DNA of 64,000 nt, from assembly GCF_030409685.1 (NCBI RefSeq), contig NZ_JAUFQJ010000002.1, positions 248,001 through 312,000 on the forward strand. Reading direction: 5' to 3'. The notes below the pieces were generated by a model. It ran no database searches. It was not told where the DNA came from and was given only the letters and a program-made list of their open reading frames with translations. Below, piece by piece: positions 27,344 to 35,728 of the stretch. A program made the translations under genes and the position numbers. Position 1 is the stretch's first letter. The number at the start of each line of letters is the position of its first letter. This DNA comes from Ferruginibacter paludis. GTDB lineage: Bacteria; Bacteroidota; Bacteroidia; Chitinophagales; Chitinophagaceae.

Positions 27344-29311
27344 TTATGCGTGTACAATGCGTTTAAGGGGAATGTTTACAACCGGAGAAACAACCAATGG
27401 AATCCTTTCAATGGCCGTATCGCCCATTTCAAGGCCAAAGGCTTTTTTATCTGACTGACCAAGATTGAGAATGGCAAAATACGAGTTGAGAATGAAACTG
27501 TCTTTAAATGAAAATTCGTTTTCTATCGACAGAAATTTTTGAATTAACACATACCTGATATCTGCAGAAATATTGTGCTTATTCAACAGCGGGGCTTCAT
27601 CATTAATGCCAATCTCCAGGTCATGGTGTTCCACCATTTCCTGCATAACCTTTTTCATAAACAAATTTATCCTGGGTTGGATGCGAAAGCCCAAACGAAA
27701 CTCTACCCGGATGATTTTATCATGCTCAATTTCTTCTACTGAATACTCCATGGTATAAGGTTCATCTGTTCTGTCGATGTGAACAAACCAATACACATCG
27801 GCACGCTTGGGCCTTTTACTAAAAATGGATTCTAAAATTCTTTTTTCAACACTTTTATTGCTGTTAGCTTTGGTAAGATAGATCAGGTGTGTGGCATATT
27901 TGGGTTCCTTTAAATTAATGCTCAAATTATGCAAAGCCGGCACAAATGGGGCGATAGACTCAAAGTGTAAAAATCTGTTGGTAATTTTTCTTGCTTTGTA
28001 CCAGATGTACATAATGAACACAAGCAGGATCTCAAAGATTAAAAACATCCAACGTTGTTTTATTTTGGCAACATTAGCTACAAAAAAGGAAAGTTCTACG
28101 GACAGAAAAATGGCCAATATCAGCAACAAAACCGGGGTGCTCCATTTTTTTATAAACTTCATGTAGTAAAACATCAGCATGGTTGTCATCAGCATGGCAA
28201 TTGTTATGGAAAAGCCATACGCAGCCTCCATGGTGCTTGATTCTTTAAAATATAACATCATTACTACGCAGCCAATCCATAGTATCCAGTTGATACTGGG
28301 GATATAAATCTGTCCCCTGACATTAGTGGGGAATTTAATGGTAATGCGTGGCCAGAAATTCATATTTACTGCCTCACTGATTAATGTGAATGATCCGCTG
28401 ATGAGTGCCTGGCTGGCGATGATGGTAGCCAGCGTTGCAATGATGATTGCAGGCAGCAAAAAGCTATGGGGTATAATCGCATAAAAAGGGTTGATCCCAT
28501 TCAGCGGTGATTTTCCACTTTTTAGTAACCAGGCAGCCTGCCCAAAATAATTGGCTACCAAAGCAATCTTCACAAAGATCCAGCTTACCTGTATATTTTT
28601 TCTGCCGCAGTGCCCCAGGTCGCTGTACAATGCTTCGGCCCCTGTAGTGCATAAAAACACAGAGCCAAGTAACCAAAATCCTTTAGGATAGTGGCTCAAA
28701 AGGTCGTATGCGTAATATGGATTGAAAGCCGATAATATGTGGGGATAATATGTAACCTGTACAATACCAAAAAACATGATCATTGAAAACCAGACAAACA
28801 TAATGGGGCCAAAGGAACTTCCGATTACCTTGGTACCAAATTGCTGAAAGAAAAATAAAAGGGAAATAATACCAACGATTATCCCGATGGTTAGCGCATT
28901 ACCGGGAACAATAATATTTTCCAGGCCATGCACGCCGTTTAAACCTTCAATAGCAGAGGAGACAGAAATAGGGGGTGTAATAATGCCATCCGCCAATAAC
29001 GTGGCGGCACCCAGTGCGGCCGGAAAATACAGCCAGTGCCGGTATCTCCAAACAATGGCATACAGTGAAAATATTCCTCCTTCACCTTTGTTATCTGCCT
29101 GCAGGGTGAGCAATATATATTTAAAAGTGGTTTGCAGCGTCAGTGTCCAAAACACACAGGAGATACCGCCGTATACCAGCTGATCTGTTATAACGCGTTT
29201 GCCGATGATGGCTGAAAAAACGTACAAAGGCGAAGTGCCAATGTCACCAAAAATAATTCCTAGGGTAATTAACAGGCCTGCGCCGGTAACTTTTTTTAAG
29301 TTGGGATGCAT
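27344..29311 (-). CDS. kup: KUP/HAK/KT family potassium uptake protein
   Basis: 655-residue inner-membrane K+:H+ symporter. About 12 hydrophobic helices fill residues 10-440, starting GLLITLGIIFGDIGTSPLYV, the family signature, with LADGIITPPISV following. A cytoplasmic C-terminal domain completes it. Length is normal for Kup. It lies between the response regulator and the kdp operon, all on one strand, and would give constitutive or low-affinity uptake beside high-affinity Kdp. Confidence 0.95.
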   Translation of the reverse strand: MHPNLKKVTGAGLLITLGIIFGDIGTSPLYVFSAIIGKRVITDQLVYGGISCVFWTLTLQTTFKYILLTLQADNKGEGGIFSLYAIVWRYRHWLYFPAALGAATLLADGIITPPISVSSAIEGLNGVHGLENIIVPGNALTIGIIVGIISLLFFFQQFGTKVIGSSFGPIMFVWFSMIMFFGIVQVTYYPHILSAFNPYYAYDLLSHYPKGFWLLGSVFLCTTGAEALYSDLGHCGRKNIQVSWIFVKIALVANYFGQAAWLLKSGKSPLNGINPFYAIIPHSFLLPAIIIATLATIIASQALISGSFTLISEAVNMNFWPRITIKFPTNVRGQIYIPSINWILWIGCVVMMLYFKESSTMEAAYGFSITIAMLMTTMLMFYYMKFIKKWSTPVLLLILAIFLSVELSFFVANVAKIKQRWMFLIFEILLVFIMYIWYKARKITNRFLHFESIAPFVPALHNLSINLKEPKYATHLIYLTKANSNKSVEKRILESIFSKRPKRADVYWFVHIDRTDEPYTMEYSVEEIEHDKIIRVEFRLGFRIQPRINLFMKKVMQEMVEHHDLEIGINDEAPLLNKHNISADIRYVLIQKFLSIENEFSFKDSFILNSYFAILNLGQSDKKAFGLEMGDTAIERIPLVVSPVVNIPLKRIVHA

Positions 29312-29326
29312 AATATTTTTTTATAA

Positions 29327-29354
29327 AAAATGTACAACAACAGCGTAAAAACAA
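29327..29354 (-). promoter_or_regulatory. Possible promoter of kup
   Basis: On the minus strand TTG (29352-29354), a 17-bp spacer and TACATTTT (29327-29334). The last base differs from TAnnTTTG. It lies 16 bp before the kup start. Confidence 0.35.
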
Positions 29355-29519
29355 CTATTGTTGTAACCGATATAACAGCACTTTGCTAAAGGAAGATCAT
29401 TTTATTTGTACGGTAAATGTGAATTGGACAAAATCAATAAACCTGTTGATAGCAGTAACTTTCAGCAATATTATTTAATAAATTTCATCGCTTAATTCAC
29501 CTCAAAAAAAAATACAAAA

Positions 29520-29541
29520 AACCCTCCGTTTTGGGAGGGTG
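29520..29541 (-). terminator. Terminator of the sigma-54-type regulator gene
   Basis: On the minus strand ACCCTCCC-aaaa-CGGAGGGT followed by a T-rich run; it lies 23 bp after the stop codon. Strong G+C stem with a T tract. Confidence 0.8.
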
Positions 29542-29563
29542 ATTTTCATTTTGAAATGGTTTT

Positions 29564-30904
29564 TTAAAAAATTTTATACTCTTCTATTTTCCGGTACAAT
29601 GTGGTTAAGCCAATATTCAGCAATCTTGCTGCCTCTGTTTTATTTCCTTTGGTATGATTTAATACCCGCTGAATATGCAATTTTTCAACACTCGACAATT
29701 CGAAGGCTGACATGCCGCTTTGCTGTTGTGTGTCATTGATCTGCAGTTCTACCGGCAAACTGTCTGATGTCAATTGCGACCCTTCGGCCAGGATGACGGC
29801 CCGTTCGATTACATTTTTTAGTTCCCTGATATTTCCTTTCCACACATGGTTTTGCAAATGACCGCTAAAGTCTTTACTCATTCCATCAATCCGCTTATTG
29901 CTTTTCTGAGCAAATAGTTTTATAAAACTATTTGCCAGGTCCGGTATGTCTTTTTTCCGGTCACGTAACGAAGGCAACATGATAGTAAACACATTGATCC
30001 TGTAAAAAAGATCTTCTCTGAACCTGCCGGTTATTACTTCATCCTGCAGGTCGCGGTTGGTTGCGGCAATAATTCTTACGTCCACTTTGGTGGGTTTTGT
30101 GTCACCCACTTTGATAAACTCACCCGTTTCCAGTACACGCAATAATTTCGCCTGCAGGTCAATATGCATTTCACCGATCTCATCTAAAAATAAGGTACCC
30201 GTATTGGCTTCTTCAATCAAGCCCTTTTTATCTTTCAATGCGCCGGTAAAGGCACCCGACTTATGTCCGAATATTTCACTTTCCAGCAACTCCTTTCCAA
30301 ATGCACTGCAATTGAGCGCCATAAAAGGTTTGCCCGCCCGCAGGCTGCCATTGTGAATGGCCTGTGCAAATACCTCTTTGCCTGTACCAGTCTCGCCCAG
30401 CAATAAAACCGATGCGTTGGTTGGTGCTACTTTTTTTGCAAATGCAATGGCTTCAAGTATCAACGGCGAACTGCCTAAAATACTGTCGAACCCGTAACGT
30501 TTGCCTACCTGCTGCTCCAGTTTTTCGATACGTTTTTCCAGCTGTACTTTTTCCAGCGCCCGGTTGATGAGTGGAACAATTTTTTCATTGTCATTGCCTT
30601 TGGTAAGATAATCAAAAGCGCCATTTTTCATGGCCTGTACACCATCCGGAATATTACCATACGCAGTAAGCAAAATAATTTCCACCCGCGGATAAAGGGT
30701 CTTTATTTCTTTAATCAGTTCAACTCCGTTACCGTCTGGCAGTTTAACATCACATAAAATTACATCGGCTTCTGTCTGTTCCAGTTTTTTTAATGCGGCT
30801 TTACAGGTAGCGGCTTCCAGCACCTCGTAACCTTCCAGCCTGATGATACGGGCCATCAGTGTTCTTAATTTTTCTTCATCATCGATGATTAATATTGTAT
30901 GCAC
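29564..30904 (-). CDS. Sigma-54-dependent response regulator (NtrC family)
   Basis: 446 residues. The receiver domain has D52 (CDVKLPDGNG) as phospho-acceptor. The AAA+ domain has Walker A GETGTGKE (170-177) and GAFTGA (217-222), the loop that contacts sigma-54. A Fis-type HTH ends the protein (GNKTEAARLLNIGLTTLYRKI). It should turn on sigma-54 promoters when phosphorylated. No KdpE-type (OmpR family) regulator is present in the window, so this is the best candidate partner of the kdp histidine kinase. I could not find a convincing -24/-12 site before kdp or kup. Confidence 0.94.
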   Translation of the reverse strand: MHTILIIDDEEKLRTLMARIIRLEGYEVLEAATCKAALKKLEQTEADVILCDVKLPDGNGVELIKEIKTLYPRVEIILLTAYGNIPDGVQAMKNGAFDYLTKGNDNEKIVPLINRALEKVQLEKRIEKLEQQVGKRYGFDSILGSSPLILEAIAFAKKVAPTNASVLLLGETGTGKEVFAQAIHNGSLRAGKPFMALNCSAFGKELLESEIFGHKSGAFTGALKDKKGLIEEANTGTLFLDEIGEMHIDLQAKLLRVLETGEFIKVGDTKPTKVDVRIIAATNRDLQDEVITGRFREDLFYRINVFTIMLPSLRDRKKDIPDLANSFIKLFAQKSNKRIDGMSKDFSGHLQNHVWKGNIRELKNVIERAVILAEGSQLTSDSLPVELQINDTQQQSGMSAFELSSVEKLHIQRVLNHTKGNKTEAARLLNIGLTTLYRKIEEYKIF

Positions 30905-30917
30905 AACCTATTTTTCT

Positions 30918-30938
30918 CAAATGTACTGAAATACAGTA
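30918..30938 (-). promoter_or_regulatory. -7 box and overlapping dyad upstream of the response regulator
   Basis: TACATTTG on the minus strand (30918-30925) matches TAnnTTTG and lies 14 bp before the start codon. It is overlapped by the inverted repeat TACTG-AAATA-CAGTA (30924-30938), which could be an operator. No clear TTG box was found at the right distance. Confidence 0.4.
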
Positions 30939-31026
30939 TTGTATACCTGTAAAAATAAACGCTCGTTCAGATATACAACAGATGTTAAAAAAAATCGTTA
31001 ACATGCCTGGTTAGTCAACAAAAAGG

Positions 31027-31034
31027 TAAATTTG
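31027..31034 (+). promoter_or_regulatory. -7 promoter box of the MORN-like gene
   Basis: TAAATTTG, 29 bp before the ATG at 31064; a GTTAG block about 17-20 bp upstream is a weak -33 candidate. It supports the ATG start over the TTG at 31037. Confidence 0.4.
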
Positions 31035-31063
31035 CGTTGTTTAAAATCTACAAAAATCGCAGT

Positions 31064-31750
31064 ATGAAAAACATCAATTTTAAAATCGCCGCTTGCATAA
31101 TGACCCTGTTGCTTTTTTCTTTCTGTGCCGGCGCCCAATACAAGTCATTTATACTGTCGCCAAAGGGAGATACACTAAACGTAGTGGATAAAAATAATTT
31201 AAAGCAGGGCAGGTGGGTGATTAGTGTGGTGGAATTAAGAGGCGAACCGGGGTATGACGAAGAAGGATATTTTAAAGATGATAAAAAGACAGGTCCCTGG
31301 CGCAAATACAACAGCACCGGAGATATTTTGGCTGTGGAAAATTATAAAGCTGGTGGCAAAGAAGGTGTGCAGGAATACTTCACATTTTTGGGCGACCTTA
31401 TCCGCCATGAAGAATGGAAAGGGTACGATCCTGAAAGACCGTACGATACCATTGCCGTATACGGGCAGGGTAACAATGAGGTAAGCAGTTATAAAATTGT
31501 AAAGGCAGAACAGTATAGTGTTCCCAACGGTGTATGGAAGTATTACGCTCCGGGTGAGAAATTTATTAAGGCTGAAACCTACGATCATGGACGCCTGGTA
31601 AAAGCAGATAATAACACAGCAATCGTGGCTAAAAAACCGGCAGATGTAACGGGTGAAGTAGGGAAGACGAAAGAGATACTGGAGTACGAAAAAAAATACA
31701 GCAAAAAGAAAAGAAAACAAATGGAGCGGGAAGGAAAGACTTCGTTGTAA
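31064..31750 (+). CDS. Secreted MORN/YwqK-like repeat protein
   Basis: 228 residues from the ATG at 31064, which gives a good signal peptide (MKNINFKIAACIMTLLLFSF, ending near CAGAQ); a TTG at 31037 would add nine residues. The middle has repeats of the form GxWxxY (GRWVISVVEL, GPWRKYNSTG, GVWKYYAPG), typical of MORN/YwqK-type beta-hairpin repeats. The C-terminus is lysine-rich (KKYSKKKRKQMEREGK). Such proteins are common in Bacteroidota but have no firm function. Confidence 0.78.
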   Translation: MKNINFKIAACIMTLLLFSFCAGAQYKSFILSPKGDTLNVVDKNNLKQGRWVISVVELRGEPGYDEEGYFKDDKKTGPWRKYNSTGDILAVENYKAGGKEGVQEYFTFLGDLIRHEEWKGYDPERPYDTIAVYGQGNNEVSSYKIVKAEQYSVPNGVWKYYAPGEKFIKAETYDHGRLVKADNNTAIVAKKPADVTGEVGKTKEILEYEKKYSKKKRKQMEREGKTSL

Positions 31751-31811
31751 TGATAGCAACAATAATCTTTATAAGAAAACAAGTTGGTCCGGGCCAGGAA
31801 GCTATAATGAA

Positions 31812-31835
31812 CATTGTTGCATCGCCCTCTTGTAC
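31812..31835 (-). repeat. Dispersed intergenic repeat, copy E
   Basis: On the minus strand GTACAAGAGGGCGATGCAAC plus AATG, followed about 20 bp on by a GGCCCGG block. It lies between the MORN-like gene and the helicase gene. Confidence 0.65.
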
Positions 31836-31935
31836 CGCAGCGTTATAAGCAGCTGTTTATTGACGGGTATTCATAAATCTGCTTAGATTGTTTTTCTAAC
31901 CTTCGCCTTTTTAATTTAAGCATGGTGGTCAATAT

Positions 31936-31970
31936 TTGGGCATCATTCGCTGATAAATCTACTACATTTG
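31936..31970 (+). promoter_or_regulatory. Possible promoter of the SNF2 helicase gene
   Basis: TTG at 31936-31938 and TACATTTG at 31963-31970; spacer 24 bp is long, but the -7 box is exact. The box ends 10 bp before the ATG at 31981. Confidence 0.4.
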
Positions 31971-31980
31971 CGGTCTGATT

Positions 31981-34845
31981 ATGGCCGATAAAAAAACAGA
32001 AAAAAAAACCGCTTTGCTGCTGCTGCCCCGGCAGTTAACCCAGCAAAAAAGCATCCTCCGTTCGCTTCACATTACAAAAAATGTTTTAGGTGTAAAGTAT
32101 GATATAGCAGAGCTCGACAGCCGGGAAATGCTGCGGCTGTACAGCGATCTTCCAGGTCAGGCCAGGCAGGGTTTATACGGGTTAACACCGGAAGCTCTTT
32201 ATCGCATGGAAGATGATATTATCAAACGCCATAAGCAGCAAAAATCAGGCGTTCAGCTGAGCCAGTTTTTAAAGGCAGCCTATGCACGAAAACTACAGGA
32301 GCATTTTGAATTTTTTAAACCATTTGCACACCTTGTAAAGTGGTATCATCAGTTACCCAATGCAAGTACTGGTAACATGATCACTGCATCCTGCAGTTTC
32401 AGCAACTACAAACCATTTTTGAAGTTTGAAGTGCTGAAGGAGAAAGACGAATTGGTATTGCAAACCATCATAACCATTAACGGAGCCGATTATCCCCTGG
32501 AAAATTTTAACCGTTTTCACTTCCTGCTCGAAAGTAAAAACGAGTATTTTTTACTGGCATCAAAAGATTATCAAACGCTGGAATGGCTGGTGCAAAAAAA
32601 TCCGTCGCAATACAGTGCTGATGCGCCATCCCTTGCAGAAAATATTTTGAGCAGGCTCGAAGAAAGCTACATCGTGGAGCGAAATAATTTGTTCTCTGTA
32701 ACCACGATAGAGGTTCCACCTGTACGAAGGGTGTTACTTAGCGAGATAAGCAATTCTTTTTTAGTACTTACACCACAATGGGTATACGATGGATATATTG
32801 CAGAGGGTGAGTGGAAGGAGTATTTTGAAACCACCAACCGCGGTGAAACCATAGTTGTAAAACGCGATAAAGAAATGGAGGCTGCTTTTAAAAAGGAGCT
32901 CGTTGCCTTACATCCCAATTTTATCAAGCAGTTAAATGGCTGGTATTATTTATCGTTTGCCGAAGCGCAGAAAAAGCAATGGTTTTTAAAAGTATACCAC
33001 CAGCTCCTGGACATGGATATCGAACTCGCTGGTATGGATATGCTTACCCACTTCAGGTATTCGGCACATAAGCCGGTTACCAAAATGACGATCGTAAAAA
33101 AAGATGCGCAGGTTTTGCTGGCTGATTTTTCCCTGCAGTTTGGAGAGGAAAAAATAGCGTTGCCAGAACTGCAGAAAATGCTCATTGCCGGCCAACGTGC
33201 CCTCATGCTGAAGGATGGATCCTTCGGTGTTTTAACCGAAAGCTGGATAGCGGAATATGCCACCATCATCAAACATAGTAAGATAGAGAAAAAGCAGCTG
33301 AACGTACCGCAATGGCTGGCGATCAGCGAACAAAAGAATGCGACAGAAGATCAGCCGCTGAAAATTACAGTAAGTGATGACTGGTGGCAAAACTGGGAAC
33401 GCTGGCAGCAGCCGGGGGAAGTGGTATATAAAGCGCCGGCCAGCATACAGGCCACGCTGCGTCCTTACCAGCAAAAAGGGTTTGAATGGCTAAAAATGTT
33501 ATCGGCTATCAATGCAGGTGCTTGCCTGGCGGATGACATGGGATTGGGTAAAACCCTGCAGACGATTTGTTTTATAACTGACCGGCTGGAGCAGGCAGAA
33601 GGCCGAATAGCATTGATAGTTTGCCCATCTTCCCTTATTTACAACTGGCAGCAGGAGATCACGAAATTCGCACCTCATTTGCGCAGCTATATTCATCATG
33701 GCGCAGCAAGAAATATCAGTTCCATTCATGCTGAAACAATGGATGTTTGCATCACCAGTTATGGCACCATGCGGTCGGATATTGAACAACTGTCAGCCAT
33801 TGTTTTTGATGTGGCTGTAGTGGATGAAAGCCATAATATAAAAAATCCTTCAGCGCAAAGTACCCGTGCTATTTACCAGTTGCAGGTTCGCAGCCGTATT
33901 GCCCTGAGCGGTACGCCAGTGATGAACAATACTTTTGATTTGTATTCGCAACTTGAATTTCTGTTGCCCGGCATGTTCGGTACAAAAGAATTTTTTAAAC
34001 GGGAATATGCTGATGCCATAGACCGTGACCGGAATGAAGAAAAAATTGCTGCACTCCAAAAACTAACCGCCCCATTTATTCTCCGCCGAACCAAAGAACA
34101 AGTGGCTAAAGACCTGCCGGAAAAAACAGAGACTGTGTTATGGTGTAACATGAATGCTTCGCAAAAAGAAATGTACGAAGGCATCAAAGAAAATATTAAA
34201 AGCAACCTGTTTTTAAATATAAAAACTGAAGGCCTCGGCAAGAGCAAACTAGCCGTGCTGCAGGGTATCATGAAATTGAAACAGGTGTGCAGTTCGCCTT
34301 TATTGTTACCAGCTGAAGAACAAACAACCGGTCATTCAGTAAAAACAGAAATGTTGCTGGACGAGCTGGCTAACCTCGGCAATCATAAAGTGCTGGTGTT
34401 TTCTCAGTTTACAAAAATGCTGAACCTGCTGGCAGAAAGCTTTACAAAAAAGGGCATTTCATTTTATCAGCTGGATGGCAGTACGCCACCCAGGCAGAGA
34501 GCTGCAATGGTGGCTGATTTTCAGGAGCCATCCAATACCACCAGTGTTTTTTTAATCAGCCTGATGGCGGGTAATACGGGTCTCACCTTAACTGCGGCAG
34601 ATTATGTATTTCTGTTTGACCCCTGGTGGAACAATGCAGTACAGCAACAGGCCATCGACCGGACTCACCGCATTGGGCAAACCAAAAACGTATTTGCTTA
34701 CAAGATGATTTGTAAGGATACGATAGAGGAAAAAATTATTCAGCTGCAGCAAAGAAAAAAAGAACTCAGCGATCATTTAATCGGCGATAACGAAGGCTTT
34801 GTAAAACAATTGAGTAAAGAAGACGTAGAATTTTTATTTAGTTAA
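31981..34845 (+). CDS. SNF2-family DEAD/DEAH-box helicase
   Basis: 954-residue ATP-dependent DNA translocase. Residues 1 to about 480 are a poorly conserved N-terminal region. The helicase core starts about 485 (LRPYQQKGFEWL) with motif I DDMGLGKT (about 518-525), motif II DESH near 615, motif III SGTP, and the C-terminal helicase half with VFSQF, LDGSTPPRQR and a QAIDRTHRIGQ motif VI. Bacterial SNF2 proteins of this kind are related to RapA/HepA and to phage-defence helicases, but no defence partner gene is next to it. The exact role is open. Confidence 0.93.
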   Translation: MADKKTEKKTALLLLPRQLTQQKSILRSLHITKNVLGVKYDIAELDSREMLRLYSDLPGQARQGLYGLTPEALYRMEDDIIKRHKQQKSGVQLSQFLKAAYARKLQEHFEFFKPFAHLVKWYHQLPNASTGNMITASCSFSNYKPFLKFEVLKEKDELVLQTIITINGADYPLENFNRFHFLLESKNEYFLLASKDYQTLEWLVQKNPSQYSADAPSLAENILSRLEESYIVERNNLFSVTTIEVPPVRRVLLSEISNSFLVLTPQWVYDGYIAEGEWKEYFETTNRGETIVVKRDKEMEAAFKKELVALHPNFIKQLNGWYYLSFAEAQKKQWFLKVYHQLLDMDIELAGMDMLTHFRYSAHKPVTKMTIVKKDAQVLLADFSLQFGEEKIALPELQKMLIAGQRALMLKDGSFGVLTESWIAEYATIIKHSKIEKKQLNVPQWLAISEQKNATEDQPLKITVSDDWWQNWERWQQPGEVVYKAPASIQATLRPYQQKGFEWLKMLSAINAGACLADDMGLGKTLQTICFITDRLEQAEGRIALIVCPSSLIYNWQQEITKFAPHLRSYIHHGAARNISSIHAETMDVCITSYGTMRSDIEQLSAIVFDVAVVDESHNIKNPSAQSTRAIYQLQVRSRIALSGTPVMNNTFDLYSQLEFLLPGMFGTKEFFKREYADAIDRDRNEEKIAALQKLTAPFILRRTKEQVAKDLPEKTETVLWCNMNASQKEMYEGIKENIKSNLFLNIKTEGLGKSKLAVLQGIMKLKQVCSSPLLLPAEEQTTGHSVKTEMLLDELANLGNHKVLVFSQFTKMLNLLAESFTKKGISFYQLDGSTPPRQRAAMVADFQEPSNTTSVFLISLMAGNTGLTLTAADYVFLFDPWWNNAVQQQAIDRTHRIGQTKNVFAYKMICKDTIEEKIIQLQQRKKELSDHLIGDNEGFVKQLSKEDVEFLFS

Positions 34846-35100
34846 TCAACTACGCATAATTAATTATTGCCCATAAGTGCTATCCGGGTCGTTTATTAAT
34901 AAATAAGCAAGTATCCGTTATTGCTTGTAAACTGGTAGAATACTAACTACCGATTTTTTCCATAAAATGGAATTTGTTTCCCTGAAAAAGAAAAATCTAT
35001 AACAAGTAAATTCTGAAACCCTTTACCAGTAAAGGTTTTAGCTGTTGGCATCATTGCTGTAAACATACTATCAGTACCCTCATAATTAAAAACTGATTTT

Positions 35101-35559
35101 ATGAAAGCTATCTCAACCATTCTCGCAGTTACTTGCACGTTTCTTGTTACGTCTGTGAATGCACAGGTAAAATTTACGATTAACAACAACCCGGAAACCG
35201 TTACCAATGATATATCATTCAAACCTATGGGTGCAGAGGGAAACGAATTAAAATTTGAAAGAGATGCCAACGGTGCTTCCATTAAATGGCAGGCTATAAA
35301 CGAAAGTAATACCAGTCATTTTGAATTACAATTAAGTTACGATAACCATACTTTTGAAACCTCGAAATTAATAGCAGCCAGCGATGTTACTGCCTGGTCT
35401 ACCAACTACGAAGTGAAATTCAGAAAAACTTACCTGTCTGAAGAAAAGGTATACTATCGTATAAAAACCGTATTTAACAATGGGGACGAAATGTATACAG
35501 CTTCAACAACTTTTTCCTTAACAATCGGTAACGAAACAAGCTACGCCAGTATCCATTAA
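35101..35559 (+). CDS. Small secreted beta-sandwich protein, unknown function
   Basis: 152 residues with a signal peptide ending near VNAQ (22). The mature part contains SIKWQAINESNTSHFELQLS and YYRIKTVFNNGDE, a pattern seen in the fibronectin-like module that precedes T9SS sorting domains in Bacteroidota. No sorting domain follows; the protein stops shortly after the module. The next gene carries the same kind of module plus a sorting domain. Confidence 0.7.
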   Translation: MKAISTILAVTCTFLVTSVNAQVKFTINNNPETVTNDISFKPMGAEGNELKFERDANGASIKWQAINESNTSHFELQLSYDNHTFETSKLIAASDVTAWSTNYEVKFRKTYLSEEKVYYRIKTVFNNGDEMYTASTTFSLTIGNETSYASIH

Positions 35560-35728
35560 TCTGCTTTGAAATGTATGTTTGATAAATAACCGGATCAGTT
35601 ATTCCGGCTTCTTCTGGTGAAAAGCCCGGCGCCTTTGGGCCTCACTGCACAGCTGCACTAATAAAAACAACAATTTTTTTATACTGAGTCCGTTATAGTA
35701 ACTGTTCAACCCACTATTATGCCGATTT

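Noticed and set aside
31981..34845. SNF2 helicase as part of a phage-defence system
   Set aside because: No nuclease, methyltransferase or other defence partner lies beside it; a standalone helicase is not enough.
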